From assembly GCA_023230585.1 (NCBI GenBank), contig JALNXB010000055.1, forward strand, positions 1 to 11,561: DNA of 11,561 nucleotides, given 5' to 3'. Each line of letters starts with the position of its first letter. Within the stretch, counting starts at the first letter, position 1. Made by a program: the position numbers and the translations under genes. Below are positions 1 to 6,816 of the stretch, one piece after another. The notes under the pieces were generated by a model, which was not told the origin of the DNA, did no database searches, and worked only from the letters and a program-made list of their open reading frames with translations. This stretch comes from a bacterium (GTDB lineage: Bacteria; Ratteibacteria; UBA8468; B48-G9; JAFGKM01).

Positions 1-96
1 AGCCTTTTGTTCCCCTACTCTGAGCCTGTTAAGCCCTTCGGAGATGCTTTATATGCAGAAGGGTGAGTTCTCAGAGTGCCCGATTGTTGTGTAGAA

Positions 97-144
97 GGTG
101 TATGCGCCGTAGTACCAGAGTGAGTAGACACCCCATACTTTTTT
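97..144. repeat. R1 dispersed repeat, copy 1
   Basis: These 48 bases recur at 9261-9308 with one mismatch (C at 133, A at 9297). The repeat starts with GGTGT (97-101) and has the inverted match ACACC at 128-132, so a weak 5-bp stem is possible. It ends in a T-tract, which reads as an A-tract on the minus strand. It lies just downstream of the stop codon of the minus-strand prepilin-like gene, and the other copy lies just downstream of the glutamate dehydrogenase gene. Nothing similar flanks it outside the 48 bases. It could be a small non-autonomous element or a processed 3' signal. Function unknown. Confidence 0.85.
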
Positions 145-161
145 TTGACACAACCAATCCA

Positions 162-1037
162 TCAGTTCCAGTATATGTTAGATAGCAACCTTGGTCTGTG
201 TTGGTATGCTACGTCTGGATGCGGAGGGGCATTTGTAATGCAATCCTTTGCATTAGGGAATTCACCAACGTTAGACCAACTAAAGGCAGTTCCTGAACCT
301 GCAACCCAATATCTTGAATCTCTTGGTGTTGCTACCCACTTTACTCTACCGTCAACATACAAAACATTTAGTCCTTCCACACCGTGGTTTCCACTTTCTT
401 TATATAATCGCCACGAGTATGGATACATTCCTTTTGGGTCGTCGGTCATAATAGCGGTATCTGGGTGTGTCTGAACATTTAAACCGAGAGCATAAGTGTA
501 TGAACAACTTGAAATAGAATTTGAAATAAGCGAGTTAATATTAGCAGGTGTGGCTCTGTAAAGAGCTCCAGGGGTACTGTGTGGCTTGTCAGTTGCTGAA
601 CCTGGACATATAAAAAGTTTGTAGTCGGTTATATACTGGGCTGATTCAAATTCAGGCGTTGAAGGGTCTATCTGCCCTGTGAGTAGTGCAAGAGAAACAT
701 TCGGTTTAGAGGAAATAAATCCGGTACCAAAATTTGCATGCCCGCTCCATACTGTTGCATCGTCAAAGTCGTGGTAAGGGAAATAGCCGCCCCAATCCTG
801 AGCATATATCAATAAAGCAAGACCTAACTGTTTCAAGTTGTTTATGCAGGCAGCTCTTTTTGCTTGTTCTCTTGCCCTTGATAAAGCAGGGAGAAGCATC
901 GAAGCAAGAATCGCTATGATTGCTATTACCACCAGTAGTTCTATTAGAGTGAACCCTTTACTTGAGTGAAAATTTTTTTGGCGTAGCTCATTTTTTAAGG
1001 TATGCCTACCTTTATAGAAAAGTTTTTTTATTTTCAT
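162..1037 (-). CDS. Prepilin-like protein, H-X9-DG type (type II secretion/type IV pilus pseudopilin)
   Basis: A 291-residue protein with a type III (prepilin) signal: G28|F29 followed by TLIELLVVIAIIAIL, with the conserved glutamate at position +5 (E33). The peptidase should cut after G28, leaving a hydrophobic N-terminal helix that anchors the protein in the inner membrane and packs in a pseudopilus. The globular part has the paired cysteine signatures (CINNLKQLG, then ICPGS) and the C-terminal signature N-V-L-Y-V-D-G-R-V (D229-G230, with H218 ten residues before). These are seen in the large pseudopilin families of Planctomycetes, Verrucomicrobia and relatives. The 28-residue leader is unusually long, but there is no internal Met; the ATG at 1037 has an AGGTGA ribosome site 4-5 nt upstream. 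It lies 55 nt after a paralogue on the same strand. The exact role (secretion pseudopilin or surface pilin) cannot be told. Confidence 0.9.
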   Translation of the reverse strand: MKIKKLFYKGRHTLKNELRQKNFHSSKGFTLIELLVVIAIIAILASMLLPALSRAREQAKRAACINNLKQLGLALLIYAQDWGGYFPYHDFDDATVWSGHANFGTGFISSKPNVSLALLTGQIDPSTPEFESAQYITDYKLFICPGSATDKPHSTPGALYRATPANINSLISNSISSCSYTYALGLNVQTHPDTAIMTDDPKGMYPYSWRLYKESGNHGVEGLNVLYVDGRVKWVATPRDSRYWVAGSGTAFSWSNVGEFPNAKDCITNAPPHPDVAYQHRPRLLSNIYWN

Positions 1038-1092
1038 TTTTCACCTTTTTTACTTTTGGCTTGTAAGAAGAAAAACTTTAGTATAAATTAAA

Positions 1093-1782
1093 TTACGGGT
1101 ATACAGAAACTGGCACAATATTATAATTATTGTCAGATACTGCCCACGTAGGAATAGACGCTGCAACTCCGTGCACCTTTGTTACAGCTGAAAATCTATC
1201 TATACTTACAGACTCTACGTGCCCGTCTACAAATAGTAGATTTGCGCGGTTAGAATGTCTGAAATGTACAAAACCTTCTACTGCTTCTCTATAATCGCAA
1301 CTTGCATATTGGTATCTGTAAACATTTGATGTTTTTGGTTCACGCAACCTTATAGAATCGGCAAAAATCCATAAAGAAGACGGATTGTTTCTTGCAAAAA
1401 GAGAAGTTCTTATAGTGTTATTCTGAAATTCAAGTCCTGGCCAAAGGTAGCCCGCTCTTATGCCATAGGTAGACCTTCCGTAATTGTCTTTGTCTGCTGT
1501 ATGGGTGTACGGTAAAGCAGTAGGACAGACTGCGATATCCTTGGAAAAATAGTTCTTGTATATATCTGTGTTGTAGATATGTGTATGAATTAAACCATCA
1601 AAATCGTCAGCATAAATAAGAAGAGCTGTACCGAGCTGTTTAAGGTTATTCATACATACAGTCGCTTTTGCTCTTGCTCTGGCTTTACTAAGAGCAGGGA
1701 GTAGCATAGCCGCTAAAATTGCTATAATTGCAATAACTACAAGTAACTCTATAAGGGTGAAACCTGATCTGCTTTTTTTCAT
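1093..1782 (-). CDS. Prepilin-like protein, H-X9-DG type (paralogue of its downstream neighbour)
   Basis: A 229-residue protein with a short prepilin leader: G7|F8 then TLIELLVVIAIIAILA, with the +5 glutamate at E12. The first ~50 mature residues are nearly the same as in the gene at 162-1037 (MLLPALSKAR, CMNNLKQLG, ALLIYA), and then the sequences diverge, as is usual for these families. The C-terminal signature is present in classical form: H176, nine residues, D186-G187 within NLLFVDGHV, plus a CP motif in the middle. I chose the ATG at 1782 over an in-frame GTG at 1791, because the AGGAGG ribosome site (1791-1796) overlaps that GTG and sits 8 nt before the ATG. The gene has its own promoter and a structured leader and probably heads a two-gene operon. 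Divergent from purL. Confidence 0.92.
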   Translation of the reverse strand: MKKSRSGFTLIELLVVIAIIAILAAMLLPALSKARARAKATVCMNNLKQLGTALLIYADDFDGLIHTHIYNTDIYKNYFSKDIAVCPTALPYTHTADKDNYGRSTYGIRAGYLWPGLEFQNNTIRTSLFARNNPSSLWIFADSIRLREPKTSNVYRYQYASCDYREAVEGFVHFRHSNRANLLFVDGHVESVSIDRFSAVTKVHGVAASIPTWAVSDNNYNIVPVSVYP

Positions 1783-1790
1783 TTTTCTCA

Positions 1791-1796
1791 CCTCCT
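1791..1796 (-). promoter_or_regulatory. Ribosome binding site AGGAGG deciding the prepilin start at 1782
   Basis: On the minus strand AGGAGG is followed by TGAGAAAA and then ATG, an 8-nt spacer. It overlaps the alternative GTG start at 1791, which rules that start out in practice. Confidence 0.85.
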
Positions 1797-1797
1797 T

Positions 1798-1844
1798 TCG
1801 GGATTTATCCCGAGTACCTCCGAGGGACTTCTTCCCGGGCGGAG
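1798..1844 (-). promoter_or_regulatory. Leader RNA with two consecutive hairpins upstream of prepilin gene
   Basis: Reading on the minus strand, hairpin A pairs CTCCG (1844-1840) with CGGAG (1822-1818), with an inner GGGA/TCCC stem and a 5-nt loop. Hairpin B (1813-1798) is a 6-bp stem TCGGGA/TCCCGA with a 4-nt loop, ending one base before the AGGAGG ribosome site. Both lie between the promoter and the start codon, so they would be in the 5' untranslated RNA. No U-tract follows, so they are not simple terminators. They may affect translation or RNA stability, or may be part of a dispersed palindromic repeat. No known riboswitch class is recognised. Confidence 0.55.
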
Positions 1845-1864
1845 CTTGGTTTTATTTTAACCTT

Positions 1865-1894
1865 ATTTTACTCTTTATTCTTCGATTTTGTCAA
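1865..1894 (-). promoter_or_regulatory. Sigma-70-type promoter for the prepilin genes
   Basis: On the minus strand a perfect -35 TTGACA (1894-1889) is followed after an 18-bp spacer by TAAAAT (1870-1865), which matches 5 of 6 bases of the -10 consensus. Transcription would start near 1858, giving a leader of about 75 nt that contains both hairpins. Confidence 0.7.
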
Positions 1895-1929
1895 GCATTT
1901 TATAATCACTTGGTACAAGTGAGTTTCAG

Positions 1930-1994
1930 CCTACGCCAAGGTATACGTGCCAAAGCTTGTAGTTTAGCGTATGTTGGCTTGGGCAGACATACCT
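1930..1994. repeat. R2 interleaved palindromic repeat, copy A
   Basis: A 65-bp sequence matching 55 of 65 bases of 9118-9182. It contains two crossing dyads. An 18-nt arm at 1939-1956 (AGGTAT...AAGC) is inversely repeated at 1977-1994 (GCTT...ATACCT) with 14 of 18 matches. CCTACGC at 1930-1936 pairs imperfectly with GCGTATG at 1967-1973. The second dyad begins inside the loop of the first, so both cannot form as a simple nested hairpin. It lies between two divergent promoters. No coding potential; likely a non-autonomous palindromic repeat. Confidence 0.85.
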
Positions 1995-2008
1995 TCGCAA
2001 TGACAAAA
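1992..2008. repeat. Short R4-like end fused to R2 copy A
   Basis: CCTTCGCAATGACAAAA matches the reverse complement of 11498-11514 with one mismatch. It directly continues the right end of R2 copy A but is absent after R2 copy B, so it looks like the end of another repeat joined to R2. Confidence 0.55.
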
Positions 2009-2057
2009 TAGAGGAGATAAAAAAGGGTGTTTGGAGGTGTTGCTTTTGTTTCTACAA

Positions 2058-2086
2058 TTCTTTTATTTAGTATATTTTTTTATAAT
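2058..2086 (+). promoter_or_regulatory. Possible purL promoter
   Basis: A perfect -10 TATAAT lies at 2081-2086, with a poor -35 (TTCTTT, 2058-2063) at a 17-bp spacing. It is 63 nt upstream of the purL start and in a very AT-rich stretch, so chance is possible. Confidence 0.4.
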
Positions 2087-2139
2087 TTCTCTCTATTGTA
2101 GTAAAATAGAATAAGGTAACAAAATAACAGCTAAATAAT

Positions 2140-2145
2140 GGAGGG
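2140..2145 (+). promoter_or_regulatory. Ribosome binding site deciding the purL start
   Basis: GGAGGG lies four bases before the ATG at 2150. It overlaps the earlier in-frame ATG at 2138, so translation should begin at 2150. Confidence 0.85.
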
Positions 2146-2149
2146 AAAT

Positions 2150-4465
2150 ATGCTGTATAAAAACCAGATTTTTGATTTTGCAAAAATGAAGATAAGTGAT
2201 TTTGAAAAGATAAGAAAAGAGAATGGCTGGGGGCTTACCTTCGCTGAATTTAAAGAAGCCCAAAAAAGAGCAAAAAAACCTCTTACTCTTACTGAGGTTT
2301 ATATACTTGACAGTTTATGGTCAGACCATTGTTCATATAAAAATTCTAAACATAAACTTAAAAATCTTGTGAGAGATAATAGTTATGTTTTAAAAAGCAA
2401 AAATAGCGAAGCGGGCGCTGTAAGAATTGGTAAAAGTGACTATTACGCTGTCTTTAAGATAGAATCTCATAACCACCCTACCCTAATAAACCCTTTTGAT
2501 GGAGCAGCAACAGGAGTTGGAGGTGTTTTAAGAGATATATTTGCTATGGGTGCAACAAATGTAGGTGTAGGTGCTTCATTAAGATACGGTCCAAAAGCAA
2601 CACCTACATCAAAAAATGTTCTAAAAGGCGCTATTGAAGGGGCTTCTTTTTACTGTAAAGGTATGGAGTTACCAATTATTGCTCTAGATGTATATTATGA
2701 TGAATCTTTCAAACATAACTGTCTTATGAATGTTGCCGCAGTTGGGGTTGTAAAGAAAGATGACCTGATACCCAATGTAGTACCTCAAAAAGGGGTTGGG
2801 TACAATTTAATATATATTGGCAAACCAACAGCAGGAGCTGCTGTTGGTGGAGCTTCTTTTGCTTCACAGGCTTTTGAAGAAGGTAAGAAAATAGAGATAT
2901 CTTTTGGAGCAAATCCTTTACTTGAAAAAGCGACTTTTGATGTTTTTGAAAAAGTTAAGAAAACTCTTGTATCAAAAAAACTGTTTTCTCAGATGTCTCT
3001 TAAAGATATGGGTGCTGCTGGTTTAACTTGCTCAACAGCAGAACAGGTTGCACCGAGAGGGTACGGTATAGAAATATTTACTGAAAAAGTTCCTGTGCCA
3101 GAAGGCGCTAAGGTTCATCCCCTTGCTCTTGCGGTTGGCGAAGACCAAGAAAGAAATATGGTTATAGCATCAGATAAAGCAACTGAAGTTATACTTGAGA
3201 TATTCAAAAAAGATACAAATTTTAATAAGTATGGCGGTAAGATAGCAGTAGTTGGTAAAGTTTTAGCAGAGGATAGGTTTATAATACGAGATAAGAAAGT
3301 GGTATACTGTGATATTCCGTTAAGTCTTATTATTGAGGCACCTGTTTATAAACCTAAAGGAATAAAAACTGAGAAAACTGGAAAACTCTTCTCCACTCCT
3401 AAACCAAAATCTTTGAAGCAAGAAATTCTCAATGTAATATCTTCAACAAATGTCTGTTCTAAACAAGAGATTTTTAACGAAATGAAACTTGAAAAACCTG
3501 ATTTACTTGTAACAAAGCCAGACGAAACAGATGTGCCGGTTATAGTACCTTTAAGAAAAGATAAAAACCATAAAAATATTGGTATATCTCTTGTTTTTGG
3601 AGGCAAATCTATACACGGTAGAGACGGAACGCCGTTAGAACAAGCGTACCTTGCAACTATTATTGCAAGACTAAAACTTGCTACATCTGGACTAAAACCT
3701 ACTTCTATAGCTGACGGTTGCAATTACGGGAACCCTGATGTTCCAGAGCATTACCACCATTTCTCAGCAGGCATAGATGGGTTAAACAAAGCCTGTAGGA
3801 TTCCCATATATAAAGAGAAAGAACCAGTGGCTGTTGTTGCAGGAAATGTGTCTATGAAAAACACTCTAAAAAGTAAAGGTAAAGAAAAGGCAATCGACCC
3901 TTCAATGGTTCCTGTTGTTTTTGGGTATATTTCTGATTTCAAAAAAGCTGTTACTACTGGGTTGAAAGAGGCAGACAATATTTTGGTTCTTGTTGGCGAA
4001 AGAAGACACGAGTTTAAAGGGGCTGAATATGCAAGGTTAAAGAAACAGGTTGGAAAAAACCTGCCTTATGTTACCCCTAATAAAGCAAGTAAACTGGAAT
4101 ACGGAGTTTTAGAGGCTTCAGAGAAAGAGTTGTTCTTATCTTCTGCTGTTATTGAAAATGGCGGGATGGCAGCGGCTTTAACAAGGATGCTTCTTCTTGG
4201 TAAAAATGGTATTGGAGTTCAACTGGATATGGAGTTTATTGGGAATATGAGGGAAGATTATGGACTCTTTTCTGAATCTATCGGATACATATTGGAAGTA
4301 AAAAACGAGAATCTAACACCATTAAAGAAAATATATACAAAACACGGTTTAAAATTGATAAATATAGGTGTTACAACTAAAGAAAAAAAGTTTGTAGGTA
4401 CCCTTAAAAATAAACTGTTGTTTGAAATTTCCTTTGATGAACTCAAAAAAAATTGGAGGCAGTAA
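2150..4465 (+). CDS. purL: Phosphoribosylformylglycinamidine synthase subunit PurL (short form)
   Basis: 771 residues, the usual size of the small PurL that works with separate PurQ (glutaminase) and PurS. It catalyses ATP-dependent conversion of FGAR to FGAM, step four of purine synthesis, in the cytoplasm. Recognisable motifs in order: LTEV then WSDHCSYK (49-64, with the presumed catalytic H60), KIESHNHP (103-110), DGAATGVGG (117-125), ADGCNYGNP (521-529), AGNVSM (564-569) and LFSES (706-710). The two AIRS-like halves are both present. One oddity is the C-terminal motif usually written H-D-x-S-(D/E)-G-G, which here reads A-V-I-E-N-G-G (666-672), so the His-Asp pair is gone. Overall the sequence is a divergent but complete PurL. 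It overlaps purM by one base, indicating translational coupling. purQ and purS are not in this window. Confidence 0.93.
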   Translation: MLYKNQIFDFAKMKISDFEKIRKENGWGLTFAEFKEAQKRAKKPLTLTEVYILDSLWSDHCSYKNSKHKLKNLVRDNSYVLKSKNSEAGAVRIGKSDYYAVFKIESHNHPTLINPFDGAATGVGGVLRDIFAMGATNVGVGASLRYGPKATPTSKNVLKGAIEGASFYCKGMELPIIALDVYYDESFKHNCLMNVAAVGVVKKDDLIPNVVPQKGVGYNLIYIGKPTAGAAVGGASFASQAFEEGKKIEISFGANPLLEKATFDVFEKVKKTLVSKKLFSQMSLKDMGAAGLTCSTAEQVAPRGYGIEIFTEKVPVPEGAKVHPLALAVGEDQERNMVIASDKATEVILEIFKKDTNFNKYGGKIAVVGKVLAEDRFIIRDKKVVYCDIPLSLIIEAPVYKPKGIKTEKTGKLFSTPKPKSLKQEILNVISSTNVCSKQEIFNEMKLEKPDLLVTKPDETDVPVIVPLRKDKNHKNIGISLVFGGKSIHGRDGTPLEQAYLATIIARLKLATSGLKPTSIADGCNYGNPDVPEHYHHFSAGIDGLNKACRIPIYKEKEPVAVVAGNVSMKNTLKSKGKEKAIDPSMVPVVFGYISDFKKAVTTGLKEADNILVLVGERRHEFKGAEYARLKKQVGKNLPYVTPNKASKLEYGVLEASEKELFLSSAVIENGGMAAALTRMLLLGKNGIGVQLDMEFIGNMREDYGLFSESIGYILEVKNENLTPLKKIYTKHGLKLINIGVTTKEKKFVGTLKNKLLFEISFDELKKNWRQ
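4455..4459 (+). promoter_or_regulatory. Ribosome binding site inside the end of purL deciding the purM start
   Basis: GGAGG lies five bases before the ATG at 4465. An upstream in-frame TTG at 4453 overlaps this site and is therefore an unlikely start. The purL stop TAA (4463-4465) and the purM ATG share one base (TAATG). Confidence 0.85.
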
Positions 4466-5535
4466 TGGCAACATATAAACAAGCAGGGGTTGACGTCAAA
4501 CTTGGAGATATATGCTCTCATATAATGTCTGAATCTGCTGATAAAACATTTTCAAATAGAAACAATAAGTTAGGTAAAGTAAAAGTTATTGAACAGAAAG
4601 GTCTGCACAGAGTGATAACTATATCTCTTGGAGTTTTTAAGATTATGCTTAATAGCGATGGCATAGGGACAAAGGTGGAGTTTGCAGAAAGAATGGGTAG
4701 ACACGATACTATGGCTTACGACCTTTTTGCTATGTTATGCGATGATTCTGTTAGATATGGGGCTGAACCTATTGCTATATCTAATATTTTGGATATGAAC
4801 TCTCTTAATAAAAAAATTGTTCAAGAGTTAGCTAATGGTATGGAAAAAGCAGCAAAGGTTGCAGGGGTTGCAGTTATATCTGGTGAGATTGCAGAGTTGG
4901 GTAGAAGAGTGTCTGGATATGGAGATATAAATTATAATTGGGGCGGCACTGTGTTAAGTGTTATAAAAAAAGAACTTGATAGCAGAAAAATAGTTGAAGG
5001 TGATTCTGTTGTTAGTTTTAAAGAGTATGGGTTCAGGTCAAACGGAATTTCTCTCGTAAGAAACGTTATGGAAAAAAAGCATGGTCAAAAATGGCATACA
5101 AAAAAAGTGGATGGAAAACAACTTGGAGATATGGCTCTTGAACCATCTGTTATATATTCAAAAGCTGTGTTAGATGTGTTAGATTCCATTAAAGGTGTTG
5201 CACATATAACAGGTGGAGGTATACCGGGAAAACTTGGAAGAGTAATATCAAAAACTGGGCTTGGAGCAGAGATATCCGATCCGTTTGAACCTTGCCAACT
5301 AATGTCTTTAGTTCAAAAGGAAGGAAATATTACTGATAGAGAGGCTTATTTGACATGGAATATGGGTCAAGGTATGATGGTAATAACAGATAACCCCGAA
5401 AAAGTAATGAAAACCCTCAAAAAATATAAGATTGAAACAAAAATTTCTGGACAAATAACCGACCAAGATAAGATAAGAATATATAGTAGAGGGGTTTTCA
5501 ACAATGGTAAAACTCTTGAGTTTTCAATAAAATAA
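4465..5535 (+). CDS. purM: Phosphoribosylformylglycinamidine cyclo-ligase (AIR synthetase), divergent
   Basis: 356 residues, close to the usual 340-350. It closes FGAM to AIR with ATP, directly after PurL in the pathway. Family motifs seen in order: YKQAGVD at the N-terminus (canonical YKDAGVD), SDGIGTK (64-70, canonical TDGVGTK), DDSVRYGAEP (93-102, canonical NDLVVQGAEP), SGEIAELG (139-146, canonical GETAEMPG), RSNGISLVR (canonical HSNGYSLVR), HITGGGIPG (247-255) and WNMGQGM (298-304, canonical FNMGIGM). Departures are an apparent lack of the glycine-rich GGFGG-type segment before residue 60 and the His-to-Arg change in the SNG motif. The adjacent purL and the tight coupling support the assignment. 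A paralogous AIRS-fold kinase is less likely given HITGGGIPG and the operon. Confidence 0.88.
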   Translation: MATYKQAGVDVKLGDICSHIMSESADKTFSNRNNKLGKVKVIEQKGLHRVITISLGVFKIMLNSDGIGTKVEFAERMGRHDTMAYDLFAMLCDDSVRYGAEPIAISNILDMNSLNKKIVQELANGMEKAAKVAGVAVISGEIAELGRRVSGYGDINYNWGGTVLSVIKKELDSRKIVEGDSVVSFKEYGFRSNGISLVRNVMEKKHGQKWHTKKVDGKQLGDMALEPSVIYSKAVLDVLDSIKGVAHITGGGIPGKLGRVISKTGLGAEISDPFEPCQLMSLVQKEGNITDREAYLTWNMGQGMMVITDNPEKVMKTLKKYKIETKISGQITDQDKIRIYSRGVFNNGKTLEFSIK

Positions 5536-5549
5536 GGGAGGACTTAAAA

Positions 5550-6734
5550 ATGAATAAAGAACTCTTTAAAAATATAGAATCTGAAAGGATAAGATATCTT
5601 CCTACATATATATTTCAAGAGATTAATGATAGAAAAACAATACTTATCAAAGAGGGTAAGGATATAATAGATTTGAGTATGGGTAACCCTGATATGCCTG
5701 CACCTAAACCTGTTATAGAGAAATTGATAGAGGCAACCAGTGATAAGGAAGCTCACCGTTATAGCGTTTCAAAAGGTATAATGGCGTTAAGAAAAGGTGT
5801 ATGCGAATGGTACGAAAAACGGTTTGGAGTAGTGCTTGATGCTCAAGAAGAGTCTATCGTATGTATTGGTTCTAAAGAGGGTGTTAACCACCTTGCTCTT
5901 GCAATCTTTAACCACAACGATACAGTTATGGTACCTAACCCCACCTACCCAAGCCATTTTTATAGTGTGGCTATTGCAGGCGCAAAAATATATGATATGC
6001 CTTTAACGAAAGAGAACAATTTTACTCCAACCTTACCTGAAAATTTTTTAGGTAGTGAAAAACCAAAGGCTATAGTGATAGGGTTTCCAAGTAATCCTAC
6101 CACACAGATTGCTGATATAGGTTTTTTTGAAAGAGTTGTAAAGTTTGCTAAAAAGAACAATATTATTGTTATCCACGATAATGCTTACGCTGAACTTGGG
6201 TTTGACGGGTATAAAGCTCCAAGTTTTCTTCAAACAGAAGGGGCTAAAGAGGTCGGTATAGAGTTCTACTCTCTTTCTAAAACTTATAATATGGCTGGTT
6301 GGAGAGTGGGTTTTGCTGTCGGTAATAAGTATATAATAAAAGCGTTAGCAAGACTTAAAAGTTATTACGACTATGGTATGTTTGCTCCTATACAAGAGGC
6401 AGGGGTAGCGGCTTTGAGTCTTGACCAAAAATATATAGATGAAACAGTTGGAACATACCAGAGAAGACGAGATATTTTGGTTGAAGGTTTAAATAAGATC
6501 GGATGGAAGGTCCAGAAACCTAAAGCAACTATGTATTTGTGGGCCGAAATACCTGACAAATTTAAGGAGATGGGGTCAAAAGAGTTTAGTCTATATCTTA
6601 TGGATAAAGCAGGTGTAGCAGTTTCACCGGGTATTGGGTTTGGTAAATATGGTGAAGGGTATCTAAGAATTGCTCTTGTTGCAAATGAAGAGAGGATACG
6701 CCAATCAATCTGTTCTATTGAAAAGATAATGTAA
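5550..6734 (+). CDS. alaC: PLP-dependent class I/II aminotransferase, AlaC-like (glutamate-pyruvate type)
   Basis: 394 residues. It matches the E. coli AlaC pattern from memory along its whole length: RIRYLPTYIF near the N-terminus, IDLSMGNPDMP, HRYSVSKGIMALR, IVCIGSKEGVNHL, VPNPTYPSHFY, GFPSNPTTQ, HDNAYAELGFDG, FYSLSKTYNMAGWRVGF (Schiff-base lysine K244) and SPGIGFGKYGEGYLRIAL. Such enzymes transfer amino groups between glutamate and pyruvate to make alanine, in the cytoplasm. LL-diaminopimelate aminotransferases are related, so the substrate is not certain. It starts 14 nt after purM with a strong GGGAGG site 8 nt before the ATG, so it is probably co-transcribed with purL and purM. No purine role is known for this family; the shared need for glutamate nitrogen may be the only link. 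Confidence 0.85.
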   Translation: MNKELFKNIESERIRYLPTYIFQEINDRKTILIKEGKDIIDLSMGNPDMPAPKPVIEKLIEATSDKEAHRYSVSKGIMALRKGVCEWYEKRFGVVLDAQEESIVCIGSKEGVNHLALAIFNHNDTVMVPNPTYPSHFYSVAIAGAKIYDMPLTKENNFTPTLPENFLGSEKPKAIVIGFPSNPTTQIADIGFFERVVKFAKKNNIIVIHDNAYAELGFDGYKAPSFLQTEGAKEVGIEFYSLSKTYNMAGWRVGFAVGNKYIIKALARLKSYYDYGMFAPIQEAGVAALSLDQKYIDETVGTYQRRRDILVEGLNKIGWKVQKPKATMYLWAEIPDKFKEMGSKEFSLYLMDKAGVAVSPGIGFGKYGEGYLRIALVANEERIRQSICSIEKIM

Positions 6735-6816
6735 TTATGCAAAACTATGTTAAAATAAGCGTTTTGATATAAAAACAATTGCGTACTGGATTAAGAAAAG
6801 TTTTATTGGATAAAAT

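Larger units (their letters stand above)
1783..2149. other. Divergent intergenic region between prepilin operon and purL
   Basis: A 367-base region without a gene. From left to right it holds the minus-strand leader with ribosome site and two hairpins (1791-1844), a minus-strand promoter (1865-1894), the R2 palindrome (1930-1994) with an R4-like tail (1992-2008), a likely plus-strand promoter (2058-2086), and the purL ribosome site. The leader hairpins and the repeat are clearly richer in G+C than the surrounding AT-rich DNA. The short open frames here overlap these structures and do not look coding. Confidence 0.8.

Noticed and set aside
145..474. Plus-strand open frame of 109 codons
   Set aside because: It lies wholly opposite the end of the prepilin-like gene, has no good ribosome site, and has no recognisable domain.
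1757..2011. Plus-strand open frame of 84 codons over the divergent promoter region
   Set aside because: It runs across the prepilin leader, its promoter and a palindromic repeat; there is no ribosome site.
3346..3978. Minus-strand open frames inside purL
   Set aside because: They are shadows of a gene with clear PurL motifs throughout and have no motifs of their own.
6735..6816. Promoter in front of the EF-hand membrane protein gene
   Set aside because: TTGATA and TTGCGT occur, but no acceptable -10 lies at the right distance. Read-through from the purine operon is equally possible.
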